Positions 17,627 to 27,443 of a DNA stretch of 64,000 nucleotides are shown here, piece after piece. A program made the position numbers and the translations under genes. The stretch spans positions 124,001-188,000 of the forward strand of contig JBKECF010000054.1 in assembly GCA_047974375.1 (NCBI GenBank), read 5' to 3'. Each line of letters opens with the position of its first letter. The stretch's first letter is position 1. The notes under the pieces are model-generated. The model did not search any database. It saw nothing but the letters and a program-made list of their open reading frames with translations, and was not told the DNA's origin. Source of the DNA: JBKECF01 sp047974375. Its GTDB lineage: Bacteria > Bacillota > Clostridia > Lachnospirales > CAMZNU01.

Positions 17627-18064
17627 ATGGATAAAGGAAAAGTAAAGTATTTAGCTAAATTCTATGTCTTTTATTTATTACTGACTTTGGCAACGTCCTT
17701 AATATTTAACAGAAATTTTTTATATGAAATTAAAATAGAATTGCTAGGAGCGCTACTGGAAGCTGTAGTTATGACAATAGCGTTTTATATACTAGGCAAA
17801 GACATTATTGATATTAAATCAAACAAGTATCATTTTACTAATGATAATGAAAAAAAACAATTGTTAAAAAATATATCTATGGTAATAAATGCAAAGGCAT
17901 ATGGTTTAAATGAGGACATTAACACAGTTGATATAGAACGCATTTTTCAACCTAAAAAGCTGAGGTATTTTCTCTACAGACCTATAGCTATAAATATTAC
18001 TGATAATTATATTCTGCTTAACTGCATGAATTTATACCATAAAAGACTTAAAAAGTATTTATAA
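17627..18064 (+). CDS. Small membrane protein of bacteriocin locus, possible immunity protein
   Basis: About 145 residues. The ATG at 17627 is used because AAAAAGGAG (17610-17618) precedes it; a GTG at 17618 would overlap that site. Two hydrophobic helices (about residues 10-28 and 38-58) precede a Lys-rich cytoplasmic-looking domain. No family recognised. Its place directly after the bacteriocin precursor, under the same LytTR-type promoter and before a terminator, fits an immunity protein; that is inference from position only. Confidence 0.6.
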   Translation: MDKGKVKYLAKFYVFYLLLTLATSLIFNRNFLYEIKIELLGALLEAVVMTIAFYILGKDIIDIKSNKYHFTNDNEKKQLLKNISMVINAKAYGLNEDINTVDIERIFQPKKLRYFLYRPIAINITDNYILLNCMNLYHKRLKKYL

Positions 18065-18116
18065 TATTTTTCGTAAAATATATTTAGGAAAAACTTAACT
18101 ACTAAGTTATATATGA

Positions 18117-18168
18117 AAATCCATTATTAAGAGTGTGTGCCTACAACTTTTGATAATGGATTTTTTTA
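18117..18168 (+). terminator. Terminator after the bacteriocin/immunity unit
   Basis: Stem AAATCCATTAT pairs with ATAATGGATTT across a loop of about 25 bases, followed by a run of seven T on the plus strand. It separates the bacteriocin unit from the regulator genes. Confidence 0.8.
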
Positions 18169-18224
18169 TGTTATTATCTAAATAACATAAAGTACATTTG
18201 GTAGTGAATTAAAATGGGGGAAAA

Positions 18225-18809
18225 ATGAAAATATTTAGAATAGCCATATGTGATGACGATGAATTTATACATGATGAATTTAGAGAATATATAAAAAAAT
18301 ACAAAGGTGGTACTGGAATTGAGATAATAGTTGAGTATTTCTTAAGTGGAGGAAGATTTATACAAAAATTAAAATCAGGAGTGATGTATGATTTAATTTT
18401 TTTAGACATAGAAATAGATACAATAACAGGTATAGATATTGGAAATAAAATAAGAGACGAACTTGATAATCATATTTGCAGAATTGTATTTATATCTTCT
18501 AAGGATGGTTACGAGCAACAACTTTTTAATATTCAACCTTTTAATTTTTTCAGAAAACCTATTAAAAAAGATGTGATTTATAATTGTTTAGATTTAGTTA
18601 TAAAATTATTAAATATTCAAGAGCCATATTTCACTTACAAAAAAGGGAGTAACATAAATCGGGTTATGTATAAAGATATATTATATTTCGAAAAAGTTAA
18701 GAGAAAAATTAAGATTGTAATGTTTAAAAAATATGATTTTTTTAATGGCACAATTTCCCAACTTATAGAGGTTATACCGAATAATTATGTGAAATCTCAT
18801 GGTTCATAA
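18225..18809 (+). CDS. LytTR-family response regulator, C-terminally truncated
   Basis: 194 residues. The receiver domain has the acidic pocket ICDDDE, the phosphate-accepting Asp in LIFLDIEI, and a late Lys in FFRKPIKK. A LytTR DNA-binding domain starts near 140 but stops at NNYVKSHGS. Full AgrA/PlnC-type proteins run about 240 residues and end with an HxSYIVN-type strand and more, so about 45 residues are missing. The TAA overlaps the TAAGGAGA ribosome site of the kinase, as if a deletion had joined them. DNA binding may be lost. Confidence 0.75.
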   Translation: MKIFRIAICDDDEFIHDEFREYIKKYKGGTGIEIIVEYFLSGGRFIQKLKSGVMYDLIFLDIEIDTITGIDIGNKIRDELDNHICRIVFISSKDGYEQQLFNIQPFNFFRKPIKKDVIYNCLDLVIKLLNIQEPYFTYKKGSNINRVMYKDILYFEKVKRKIKIVMFKKYDFFNGTISQLIEVIPNNYVKSHGS

Positions 18810-18815
18810 GGAGAT

Positions 18816-20074
18816 ATTTATATCTTTACAAATATCATTTATGTTATAGCTATTATTAAGTTGATGAACCTTTTTTTTGATGATAAAGACTATAATTTTG
18901 CCAGAGAAAGAGTGGTATTTTTAATCTATTTTTTTGTTTTAGCTGTGACAACGCTGTTTATAGGATTACGTATAATTACTATAGTAATTGATATTGTGTT
19001 TATATATATTAATACTTTTAGCTACAAAACTAAGTGGAGGCATAATTTATTGTATACCATGCTTATTTATTTAGTTATAATTAGTTTTCAGTTAATAATT
19101 ACTATAATATTTAACTTAGTTAGTTATTATATGTCTTACAATTTGGAAATAGAATCAATAATAATGCTAATATTTATAAGAATAAATTTGCTAACTTTTT
19201 CGCATTTTGCGAATAAAATAAAAAATAGAAATAAATATAGTTTTACTATTCCAAAAATATACTATTTTGCCAATATAGTAATTTTGTTTTGTACATTTTA
19301 CCTTTTTATGGCGATTTTTGATAAAAATGGCATATTAATACGCCATATTGAGTTTAGCGAATTAGCTCTTATTATTGTAAATATAACGATTATAATGATA
19401 GATGGTAGAATATATAAGTCAGTTGTGTTGGAACACGAAAATAAAGTATTGCAATTAGAAAATAATGCTTACGAGAACCAAATAATAATAATTAATCAAG
19501 CTAAAAACAATTTTGAAATTTTAAAGCATGATATGGAAAATCACTTACAAATGGTTAATAGTTTAATAGAAGATGAAAAAAAGGAAGAAGTAGCTAGTTA
19601 TATAAAAAACTTATATAATGAATTAAATATGCTGGGAATGTCTACCTCTGGCAACTTTGTTTTAGATAGTATTATAAACTTGAAACTCAGCAAACAAAGG
19701 GATGTAGATATAAATTTGGATATAAAAGTTCCGGAAAACATTAATATTCAAATACATGATTTAACAGTCTTGCTAGGGAATTTATTAGATAATGCCATTA
19801 CAGCCCTTAGTAAAGTAGAAATAAAAAAACTTAACTTAAAGATAAAGTATGATAGTATGATAGGGGGAATTTGATTTTATTAGTAGACAATACCTATAAT
19901 GGCGAGATTTTAGTAGAAAAAGGGGAATTTAAAACTATAAAACATATTAAAAAAAATCATGGTTTAGGTTTAAAAAGTATTGAAAAGATTTTGAAAAAAT
20001 ATAATGGCTACATGAAAATAAATTACACAGAGGAGATTTTTTCCGTATCCGTTATTTTACCATGCACCTATTAA
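18816..20074 (+). pseudogene. AgrC/PlnB-type GHKL histidine kinase, start codon lost and frameshifted
   Basis: The N-terminal part carries several membrane helices, then a coiled region and the H-box ILKHDMENHLQM, then the N-box LLGNLLDNAI. At 19863-19867 a run of five G breaks the frame; adding one G gives GGNLILLVDNTYNGEI and continues through the ATPase G-box HGLGLKSIEK to the stop at 20074. The natural first residues (IFTNIIYVIAIIKLMNLFF) begin right after AAGGAGAT with ATT at 18816 where ATG is expected; the next usable starts are TTG/ATG at 18861-18866, which have no ribosome site. It senses the peptide in intact systems; here it is probably inactive. Confidence 0.75.
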
Positions 20075-20081
20075 AAATATA

Positions 20082-20125
20082 AAGCTCTATTTACTGTGCT
20101 ATTTATTTAGCTGTCAATAGAGCTT
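20082..20125. terminator. Terminator between kinase and fucosidase genes
   Basis: AAGCTCTATT (20082-20091) pairs with AATAGAGCTT (20116-20125); U-rich tails can form in both directions. It serves convergent transcripts. Confidence 0.7.
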
Positions 20126-20129
20126 ATAT

Positions 20130-21440
20130 TTAAATTAGAGTTATTTCAACCACTGTATCATTTTCATCTGGTAACGGATAACAGTCGGAGCTGTAGCAGT
20201 CAAAGAAAAAATAAGCATTTTCTGTGTACTCTTTTAAATTCCAAAAAAAACTTTCTTTTACTTCAGATCCATCTTTTATTAATCTCATGGACTTTATCTT
20301 GCCTGCCATGTTAGGTAGGCAGATTGCACCAACTTGTTCTTCCATGACATGAGCGTATAATTTATTTTCATTTTGTGTAAATCTTCCCCATTCTGGTTTT
20401 GGATATTCTGAAAAACTACAGCTGTATATGCTTTTACCATTTTCTTTCATCCATTTGCCTACTTCTTTTAGTATTTTAATGGACTCATCTGGAATATTAC
20501 CCTTAGGCGTTGGGCCTACATTTAGCATTAAATTACCGCCCTTACTTACACATTCAACTAAGGTTCTAATTATTAATTTAGTAGACTTATAATGTCTGTC
20601 ATGGGCATTATAACCCCAATTATTATTTAAGGTAATACATGCTTCCCAAGGAATAGGAGTTCCGGCTACATCACATATACATGCTGGTGGTATCATTTGT
20701 TCTGGTGAAGCGAAGTCGCCGGAGTATGGCGTTGGGTTTAATGTTCGAATAGAACCCGAATCCTCGGAGCTTCCCTCTAAACGATTATCAATAATAATAT
20801 GAGGTTGAATTTGGCGAACCATTTTTATTAGTTCAGAGGCTTTCCATTTCTCACATTTCATATCACCATAGGAAAAATCAAACCACATTAAATCTAGTTT
20901 GCCATAATTAGTTAACAACTCACGAACTTGACCATGCATAAATTCTAAATACCTATCAAAGTCACGGCTGTCATTTTTACAATTTTCATTATTTCTCATA
21001 GGATGGAAATTATCGCCATAGTGTGGGAAGTCATCATGTCGCCAATCAATTACAGAAAAATATAATCCTACTTTTATACCAGCTTCACGAAATGCATCTA
21101 CAAATTCCTTTATTAAATCTCTTTTGCATGGTGAATTTGTCGATTTGAAATCTGTATAAGCTGTATCAAATAAGCAAAATCCGTCATGATGTTTAGCGCC
21201 TAAAACAGCATACTTCATGCCCGCTTCCTTGGCTAAGGCTGCCCATTCTTTTGGATTATAATTTTCTACAGTAAATTCGTTCATTAAATAGTCATAGTCT
21301 TCCTTAGGTATTTCTTCTCGGCTACGAACCCATTCGCCTCGTGCAGGTATGGAGTATACACCCCAGTGTATAAACATGCCAAATCTTGCATCTAAATACC
21401 ACTTCGTTCTTTCAGTTCTTTCTTTAACAACTTGATTCAT
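20130..21440 (-). CDS. GH29 alpha-L-fucosidase
   Basis: Hydrolyses terminal alpha-L-fucose. 436 residues with GH29 features: FGMFIHWGVYSIPARGEW (20-37), KHHDGF with substrate-binding His84/His85, and the nucleophile Asp188 in LMWFDFSYGD; SKGGNLMLNVGPTPKG closes the catalytic barrel near 310. A short beta domain follows. No signal peptide, so it acts in the cytoplasm on imported fucosides. It is the last gene of a binding-protein and permease operon, starting 10 bases after the upstream permease stop. Confidence 0.93.
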   Translation of the reverse strand: MNQVVKERTERTKWYLDARFGMFIHWGVYSIPARGEWVRSREEIPKEDYDYLMNEFTVENYNPKEWAALAKEAGMKYAVLGAKHHDGFCLFDTAYTDFKSTNSPCKRDLIKEFVDAFREAGIKVGLYFSVIDWRHDDFPHYGDNFHPMRNNENCKNDSRDFDRYLEFMHGQVRELLTNYGKLDLMWFDFSYGDMKCEKWKASELIKMVRQIQPHIIIDNRLEGSSEDSGSIRTLNPTPYSGDFASPEQMIPPACICDVAGTPIPWEACITLNNNWGYNAHDRHYKSTKLIIRTLVECVSKGGNLMLNVGPTPKGNIPDESIKILKEVGKWMKENGKSIYSCSFSEYPKPEWGRFTQNENKLYAHVMEEQVGAICLPNMAGKIKSMRLIKDGSEVKESFFWNLKEYTENAYFFFDCYSSDCYPLPDENDTVVEITLI

Positions 21441-21449
21441 AAGTCCTCC

Positions 21450-22346
21450 TTATCCTTTCACTGCACCTATCATAGCACCTTTTACAAAATGTTTTTGTAC
21501 AAAAGGGTAGATTATTAAAACAGGAACAGATGCAACAACAATAGTTGAATACTTAAGTAATTGTGTAAGACCTTGCAATTCAGATGCAGCTTTAGCATCA
21601 CTTAGCATGGTAAAGTCTATTTTATTTTGTATTAAAATTTCACGTATTACGATTGTTAAGGGTTGTAGGTTATCTTTTTTTAAGTAGAGCATTGCATCAA
21701 AATAACTATTCCACTTTGCAACTCCATAGTATAAAACTAGTACCGCTATAATAGGTTTACAAAGGGGAACGGCTACTTTTATTAGATATTTCCAAGGGGT
21801 ACAACCATCAATTTGGCCAGCTTCGTACAATTCATCAGGTATAGAATTTTGCATAAATGTGCGACAAATAATCATATTGTATGTTGACATTGCACTAGGG
21901 ATAATCATGGCCAGAGGTGAATTAATTAACCCAAGTTTATTAACTAAAATGTATGTAGGAACTAATCCACCACTAAAGTACATTGTAAATACAAATAATG
22001 CCGATAATTTATTTCTTGCGGTAAATTCCTTTCTGGATAGGGGGTAGGCACATAATATGGTCATAGTAATATTAACTATTGTACCAACAACCATATATAT
22101 TATTGAGTTCCTAAAGCCTGTAAGTATTTTATTATTTTTAAATACGGCAGTATATCCTCTTAAAGTAGGAGATACAGGGAACAAAACAACCTCGCCACTT
22201 ATAACCGCTTGAGGGTCGGAAAATGATGCACTAACTATATAAATAAGGGGATAGGCTACAATAATAAGTACCATTATTAAAATAGCGTAAAAAACTAAAA
22301 TTAATACTTTATCTTGAGTGTTTTCATGTTTAAATCTTTTACTCAT
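21450..22346 (-). CDS. ABC sugar transporter permease, LplC/CUT1 type
   Basis: 298 residues, six helices, with the EAA loop ELYEAGQIDGCTPWKYLIKVAVPLCKP about 100 residues from the C-terminus that contacts the ATPase. The C-terminal QKHFVKGAMIGAVKG is typical of LplC-like permeases of complex-carbohydrate importers. Second permease of the fucosidase operon. No ATPase is encoded nearby; a shared MsmK-like ATPase is presumed. Confidence 0.9.
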   Translation of the reverse strand: MSKRFKHENTQDKVLILVFYAILIMVLIIVAYPLIYIVSASFSDPQAVISGEVVLFPVSPTLRGYTAVFKNNKILTGFRNSIIYMVVGTIVNITMTILCAYPLSRKEFTARNKLSALFVFTMYFSGGLVPTYILVNKLGLINSPLAMIIPSAMSTYNMIICRTFMQNSIPDELYEAGQIDGCTPWKYLIKVAVPLCKPIIAVLVLYYGVAKWNSYFDAMLYLKKDNLQPLTIVIREILIQNKIDFTMLSDAKAASELQGLTQLLKYSTIVVASVPVLIIYPFVQKHFVKGAMIGAVKG

Positions 22347-22356
22347 AAATCCCCCT

Positions 22357-23271
22357 TTACCATAAACTTGTATCAGTTGTTTTTTTGCAAATTTGGTTAA
22401 CTGTAATTAGTAGTGTAAAACTTATTACAGATTGAAAAAGCCCAGCAGCAGTAGAAAAACCAAAATCAGCATTAACAACTCCTACTTTGTAAACAAATGT
22501 GGAGATTACTTCAGAAACCTCGGCATTTAAACTATTTTGCATTAAATAAACTTTATCAAAACCTATATTTACAATGTTACCGCAACTAAATATTAACATA
22601 ATAATAATAGTTGGCATAATACTTGGCAAGTCAACATGGCAAATTCTTTGGAGTCTGGTAGCACCATCGACTCTAGAGGCTTCTTTTAATTCAGGGCTAA
22701 CACCGGCTAAAGCAGCAATATAAATTATGGCAGAGTAGCCAATGGTTTGCCATAACCCGCTCCAAACGTATAAATGTCTGAAAAAAGATGGATCTCCAAA
22801 GAAGTTTACTGGCTCAAAGCCTAGTTTTTGTAAAAATATATTAAATATACCAGTTCTAAGATCCATCATTTGCATCATCATACCTACCATTACCACTACA
22901 GAAATGAAATAAGGTGCGTAGGTTACCATTTGCACGGTTTTTTTGAACTTAGCCGCACGAATTTCATTGAACATAACAGCTAAAATTATTGGAAAAGGAA
23001 AATTAACAGCAAGGTAATAAAGGCCCAGTATTAAGGTATTTCTAATAACTTTAGCACTAGATGTGGAGAATAAAAATTGTTTGAAATATTTTAATCCAAC
23101 CCATGGGCTCCCTAAAATTCCTTTTTTTATACTATAATCTTTAAATGCCATTAAAATACCACCCATAGGAATGTATGCAAAAACAATGGCATATAAAAGT
23201 GGGATGCTAATAATAACCCAGAATTGCCAATTTTGGCTTTTTAAAGATTTATTTTTTTTTCTAGATAACAA
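22357..23271 (-). CDS. ABC sugar transporter permease, LplB/CUT1 type
   Basis: 304 residues, six helices. The start has the Lys-rich cytoplasmic end and YIPMGGILMAFKDYSIKKGILGSPWVGLKYF typical of LplB-like permeases; the EAA loop reads LKEASRVDGATRLQRICHVDLPSIMPT. Pairs with the LplC-type permease 10 bases downstream. Substrate probably fucose-containing oligosaccharide, judged from the operon. Confidence 0.9.
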   Translation of the reverse strand: MLSRKKNKSLKSQNWQFWVIISIPLLYAIVFAYIPMGGILMAFKDYSIKKGILGSPWVGLKYFKQFLFSTSSAKVIRNTLILGLYYLAVNFPFPIILAVMFNEIRAAKFKKTVQMVTYAPYFISVVVMVGMMMQMMDLRTGIFNIFLQKLGFEPVNFFGDPSFFRHLYVWSGLWQTIGYSAIIYIAALAGVSPELKEASRVDGATRLQRICHVDLPSIMPTIIIMLIFSCGNIVNIGFDKVYLMQNSLNAEVSEVISTFVYKVGVVNADFGFSTAAGLFQSVISFTLLITVNQICKKTTDTSLW

Positions 23272-23290
23272 GTTTATTCTCCTTTCTTTC

Positions 23291-24964
23291 CTAGTTGCTC
23301 ATCATTCTGTCGTAGGCTGCTTGATAAGTGTCTAATAAGGTTTGTAAGCCTGCTTTTTCTAAAGAATCTTTGTATTCATCCCATTGTTCATTTATATCTT
23401 TTGCCCCTGTAATAAAAGCGACTGAAGATTCGTTAATTATCTTTTCGATTTCAACGGCAACTGTAGATACATTTGTTGTTTCTTCATCAGTCATTTTTAG
23501 CTCGGGAATCATTTCTAAATCTGAATTTGTTTCGTTTTGCCCATATGGCTCATAATCTTTTTTAGTAGATTCAAATAAAAGTTTTTCTAAACCATCTGGA
23601 GCATAAGGGTCAATGTCTGGTGAAACAGCTGAGCCAAGTCTATATATAGCAGGTGCAACACGTATGCCTATGTCTTGCCAGTCGTGGTTTTGAGTTTCGG
23701 CAGAATAACCATTTAACACTTTATAGAGGGCCGGCTCACCGTTCAAACCAACTTCGCCCTCAGGGTTAAGTACCCAATCCACACCTTCTTCGGCTCCAAA
23801 TTGAGAGGATAGGTCTCCTGTTGGTGAATAAAAGAAGTCTACCCAACGAAGTGCAGCTTCAGGATTTTCACATTTATCAGTAATTGCAAAAGCACCAGGA
23901 GAAATTGCTGAATATTTAAAATAAGATGCAAGTCTTGTACCATCTGGCCCTTCTAATGGTGGTAAGGTTGTGTATTGCTTGTACAAATCTGGATTTCCAG
24001 TGGAGTCAATATAGTCGGAAATAGTTCCATCTGGAAAACATAAAACAGGTGCGTCTTCTTGGTTTACAATGGTTTTTAGTTGCTCTTGGGTTTGTGTAAA
24101 GTTACCATCGTAAATTGCTCCTAGTTCATATAAAGAGGTGCAATATTCAAGGAAATTTTTATATCTATCATCAATGGCAGTATTTACCATTTTACCATCT
24201 TTATTTACTGCGACCATGTCATAAACATTGAGAGTATAAGATTTACTTGGGCAAAGTAAGAAAGAACCCATTAACCAATCTTGAAATGTAGAATACCATC
24301 CAGCACCTGGGGCTGTACCACCAAGGGCGATGCCATTTGGCTTGTACTCAATAAATTTTTTACATACTTCATAGAATTCTTCAGTAGTTTGAGGCATATC
24401 TACACCCATTGCTTTTAAATGTTCTGTATTTATCCACATTTTTCTGCCATAGGAACAATGATAGCAATCATTAACATCTAATAATGAATAAATATTACCA
24501 TCAAATTCACGGCTTAAATCTAAGGAATCCTTAAACATATTTAAATAATTTGGTGTGTTCTCCTCGTTTATTAAATCATCTAGCTTTATTAAAATTTCTT
24601 CTTTAACACCATACTTGGCAATATTAGGTTTTACACCCATTATAATGTCAGGGTAGTCACCAGATTGCAAAGTCATATTTAACTTATCTTCCCAATCATC
24701 TCTTGTACCTGTTTCAAATTCCATTGTAATGCCTGTTTTTTCTTCCATAAATTTTGTAAAGTCGTTAGTTGCTAAATCTTCTACATTGGGCATTGTCATT
24801 GTAAAGCAAGTTAATGTTAAGTCTTCCTCCTCTGGAACAATTGGATATGTACCAGCTTCAGTTAAAGTTACTTCCTTAGATGCAGTGTTATTATCACCAC
24901 AGGAGGTTAAGCTAAATACAAAAATTGTACATATTAGTGCTATAAATCTTTTAAATCTTTTCAT
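23291..24964 (-). CDS. LplA-like extracellular carbohydrate-binding lipoprotein
   Basis: 557 residues with a lipoprotein signal (MKRFKRFIALICTIFVFSL, lipobox LTSC), then a large family 1 solute-binding fold of the LplA/YtcQ size class. Aromatic-rich stretches (GAGWYSTFQDWLMGS and others) are typical of sugar sites. It delivers oligosaccharide to the two permeases encoded 20 bases downstream. The gene starts the operon, with an upstream 275-bp region holding the promoter; its RBS is AGAAGGGAGAAA. Confidence 0.9.
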   Translation of the reverse strand: MKRFKRFIALICTIFVFSLTSCGDNNTASKEVTLTEAGTYPIVPEEEDLTLTCFTMTMPNVEDLATNDFTKFMEEKTGITMEFETGTRDDWEDKLNMTLQSGDYPDIIMGVKPNIAKYGVKEEILIKLDDLINEENTPNYLNMFKDSLDLSREFDGNIYSLLDVNDCYHCSYGRKMWINTEHLKAMGVDMPQTTEEFYEVCKKFIEYKPNGIALGGTAPGAGWYSTFQDWLMGSFLLCPSKSYTLNVYDMVAVNKDGKMVNTAIDDRYKNFLEYCTSLYELGAIYDGNFTQTQEQLKTIVNQEDAPVLCFPDGTISDYIDSTGNPDLYKQYTTLPPLEGPDGTRLASYFKYSAISPGAFAITDKCENPEAALRWVDFFYSPTGDLSSQFGAEEGVDWVLNPEGEVGLNGEPALYKVLNGYSAETQNHDWQDIGIRVAPAIYRLGSAVSPDIDPYAPDGLEKLLFESTKKDYEPYGQNETNSDLEMIPELKMTDEETTNVSTVAVEIEKIINESSVAFITGAKDINEQWDEYKDSLEKAGLQTLLDTYQAAYDRMMSN

Positions 24965-25185
24965 AATTTTCTCCCTTCTATAAGAAATTTATAAATGTAT
25001 TAAAAATTGCTTAAGAACTACTGTGAATTTAGAAAAAAGACGTTTTAAACAATTTTTATAATTACTTTATAACATTAATATAAAGACTACACAAGGTACA
25101 ATTTTTAAAGCACCATACGATTTTATTAATTTATATATTTAAGTGTATTTTTGGTATAAAATTATATAATTTTACAAAACGAAAA

Positions 25186-25239
25186 AATCCCTATTTAAAG
25201 CAGTAAACTAATATTTAGCACACTACTTGAGTAGGGAAT
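25186..25239 (-). terminator. Probable terminator after the AraC-type regulator
   Basis: Imperfect stem AAATCCCT near 25186 against AGGGAATTT near 25233, with a U-rich run following on the minus strand. It would isolate the regulator from the binding-protein gene. The rest of the 275-bp gap (24965-25185) is AT-rich and holds the lipoprotein promoter; I see no gene or strong repeat there. Confidence 0.5.
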
Positions 25240-27426
25240 TTATTTTAATTGACTATATGTACTTGGTGGAATTCCTGTATTCCTTTTAAAAGCTCGCCTA
25301 AAAGAATAATCGCTATTGTATCCAACGGTAATGGCTACCTCTTTAACGGTTTTTCCCCTTTTTAATAATATACTTGCTTCATTTATTCTTAAACTTTCTA
25401 GATAATCACTAAAGGTAATGCCGAAGTATAATTTAAAATCTTTGTAGAGTCGCTGTTCTGGTATTTCCATTTTTTCGGCGACTATGGCTAAATTAAAGTT
25501 GGGGTTAGAAAAATTGTTAAGCATTATATTTTTAAGATCATTTTTAATTTTATTTTTTTCCTTACGAAATTTTTCCTCCTGAGCTTTAGTCTGTCTATAC
25601 TTAATCAAATAGAAAAAATTAATAACTTCGTCAGGCCACTTTGACTTTTGAACTTTTTTAATGAGCTCATCATTATTTTTATTTTTTAAATATCGAACTA
25701 AAATGCATTGTAGGGTATTTGTGGTATGTTCCAACCAATAATAGTGTTGAATTTGATCTGTATTTAGATTGCGTAAGTTAAGCAGTACCGAGTCCATATC
25801 CTTTATAGTACCGTAAAAAAGTGCTTGTTCTAAGCGGATTTCTATTTCTAGGGACATTACTTGACCTTGTATATCATATTTTTTCTCTTTAATAATAGGA
25901 ACATATACTTGAAAAAAACTTGCACTTTTACATGCTTCTATGGCTTCTGTATATGCCTTAGAAATATGCATTATATCATTTGGCTGGCTCATGCCTATAA
26001 AGTTTTTGTAAGAGCCATTATTTTTTAAGTTAAATTTATATAATTCTTCTTTAATATTAAATACATTGTTATCTTCCGTTGTTCCTAGTATTATGCCATA
26101 GGTATAGTAATCTATATTATAAATCCAATAGGTTGAGGTTAATTTAGGTTTAAAAATATCCTGTGCTTTAACTAATATTTCTTCTTTGCTATTAAAATTC
26201 GTCACATCGTACCTTATTACAATAACATAAAATGTTTTTAAGGCATTAAAGGTCTTTGCTACATCGCCTACTTCTAGTTCAAATTGTTGAATATTTTCAT
26301 ATTTTCCCAGAAGTAATTTTTCAATAGATTCCTTTTTTAAAATTTCTTGTTGAGTATTTAATATACTTTGTAAGTTTTCAACTTGATCCAAAAAACTGCC
26401 CAGGCTTTTCCAAAAAACTTTTTTATCTCTATGAATTTCGTTGGAAATAGATATTTTTTCTAGACAGTTATAGTATTGGTTCACCATTTTTTTATTTTTA
26501 TGCCAATAGTAAAAGCAAATAACTATACCACCCATAATAGCAACTACATATAAAAAGAGCATTATATATTTAATAGCTCCAATTTTATTTGTAAGTTCTG
26601 ACTTTGGAGTAAGAACAACAAAGGACCATGAAAAGTAACGAGAGTTAGCATTATAAGTAATTATGGACTTGGAAGTATGTAATTGAGAAATATTACTTAT
26701 TTCTTCTTCTGTTGATGATTGGGTTAAACTATTAATTATGTCGCCATTTGTGTCTATTAAAAAAACACTACTATTGCTATTACCTTTAATTTCTCGTAAA
26801 TAGTTTTGTATTACTTTATTATCTAGGGTAATTATAATAGCTCCGTTATATATGCCGTTATCTATGGAAGATAGAGATTGGACAACTCGCTTTTTTTCCT
26901 TACTGTTGCTATAATTCATTTCAATGTAATGGTATTTTGTGCAATATTCTTCTTCTATATCTTCCCATTTTTCGCCTTGAAAAGTTTCTAGAGTGGAGAG
27001 TCCTCTATTTGTTTTTGGAATAACCATAGGTACGCTAATAATGTAATCCTTATTTGTAAACCATATGCAAATTTCTTTAAGTAGCTTATTTGTTAGAGCA
27101 TAGGTGGAAAACTCGCCGGCAATTTTATAGGTGTTAAAATAGCTATTACTCGGAATTTCTTCATTGGCTTTAGATAGCTGAATTACTTTTGCATCTCTAC
27201 TTAAATAAGTAGCAATATTACACAGTCCTTCTAATTGATTATCAAAATCATTAACAGTATTTTCAAGAATTCTGTAATTTTTTTCTTTTTGCACATCTAT
27301 TAAAGCATTTTGTGCTATAAAATATATTATAGTAATAAAAATTGTTGGTATTAAAAGGATTATTAAATAGTACCCTAGGAGGTGTAAAGTCATTTTGCTT
27401 TTTGGGCTTATTTTCATTACTTGCAT
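25240..27426 (-). CDS. Membrane-anchored AraC-family regulator (YesN/Cache type)
   Basis: 728 residues. A transmembrane helix near 15-35 and another near 285-310 bracket an outside sensor region of the Cache type; a middle cytoplasmic part follows, and the C-terminus has the two helix-turn-helix units of AraC proteins (IVAEKMEIPEQRLYKDFKLYFG and VAITVGYNSDYSFRRAFKRNTG, ending IPPSTYSQLK). Such regulators sit beside LplABC importers and activate them upon sugar sensing. It lies between cutC and the importer, all on the minus strand. Confidence 0.88.
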   Translation of the reverse strand: MQVMKISPKSKMTLHLLGYYLIILLIPTIFITIIYFIAQNALIDVQKEKNYRILENTVNDFDNQLEGLCNIATYLSRDAKVIQLSKANEEIPSNSYFNTYKIAGEFSTYALTNKLLKEICIWFTNKDYIISVPMVIPKTNRGLSTLETFQGEKWEDIEEEYCTKYHYIEMNYSNSKEKKRVVQSLSSIDNGIYNGAIIITLDNKVIQNYLREIKGNSNSSVFLIDTNGDIINSLTQSSTEEEISNISQLHTSKSIITYNANSRYFSWSFVVLTPKSELTNKIGAIKYIMLFLYVVAIMGGIVICFYYWHKNKKMVNQYYNCLEKISISNEIHRDKKVFWKSLGSFLDQVENLQSILNTQQEILKKESIEKLLLGKYENIQQFELEVGDVAKTFNALKTFYVIVIRYDVTNFNSKEEILVKAQDIFKPKLTSTYWIYNIDYYTYGIILGTTEDNNVFNIKEELYKFNLKNNGSYKNFIGMSQPNDIMHISKAYTEAIEACKSASFFQVYVPIIKEKKYDIQGQVMSLEIEIRLEQALFYGTIKDMDSVLLNLRNLNTDQIQHYYWLEHTTNTLQCILVRYLKNKNNDELIKKVQKSKWPDEVINFFYLIKYRQTKAQEEKFRKEKNKIKNDLKNIMLNNFSNPNFNLAIVAEKMEIPEQRLYKDFKLYFGITFSDYLESLRINEASILLKRGKTVKEVAITVGYNSDYSFRRAFKRNTGIPPSTYSQLK

Positions 27427-27443
27427 CCCTCCATTCTTTAGGG

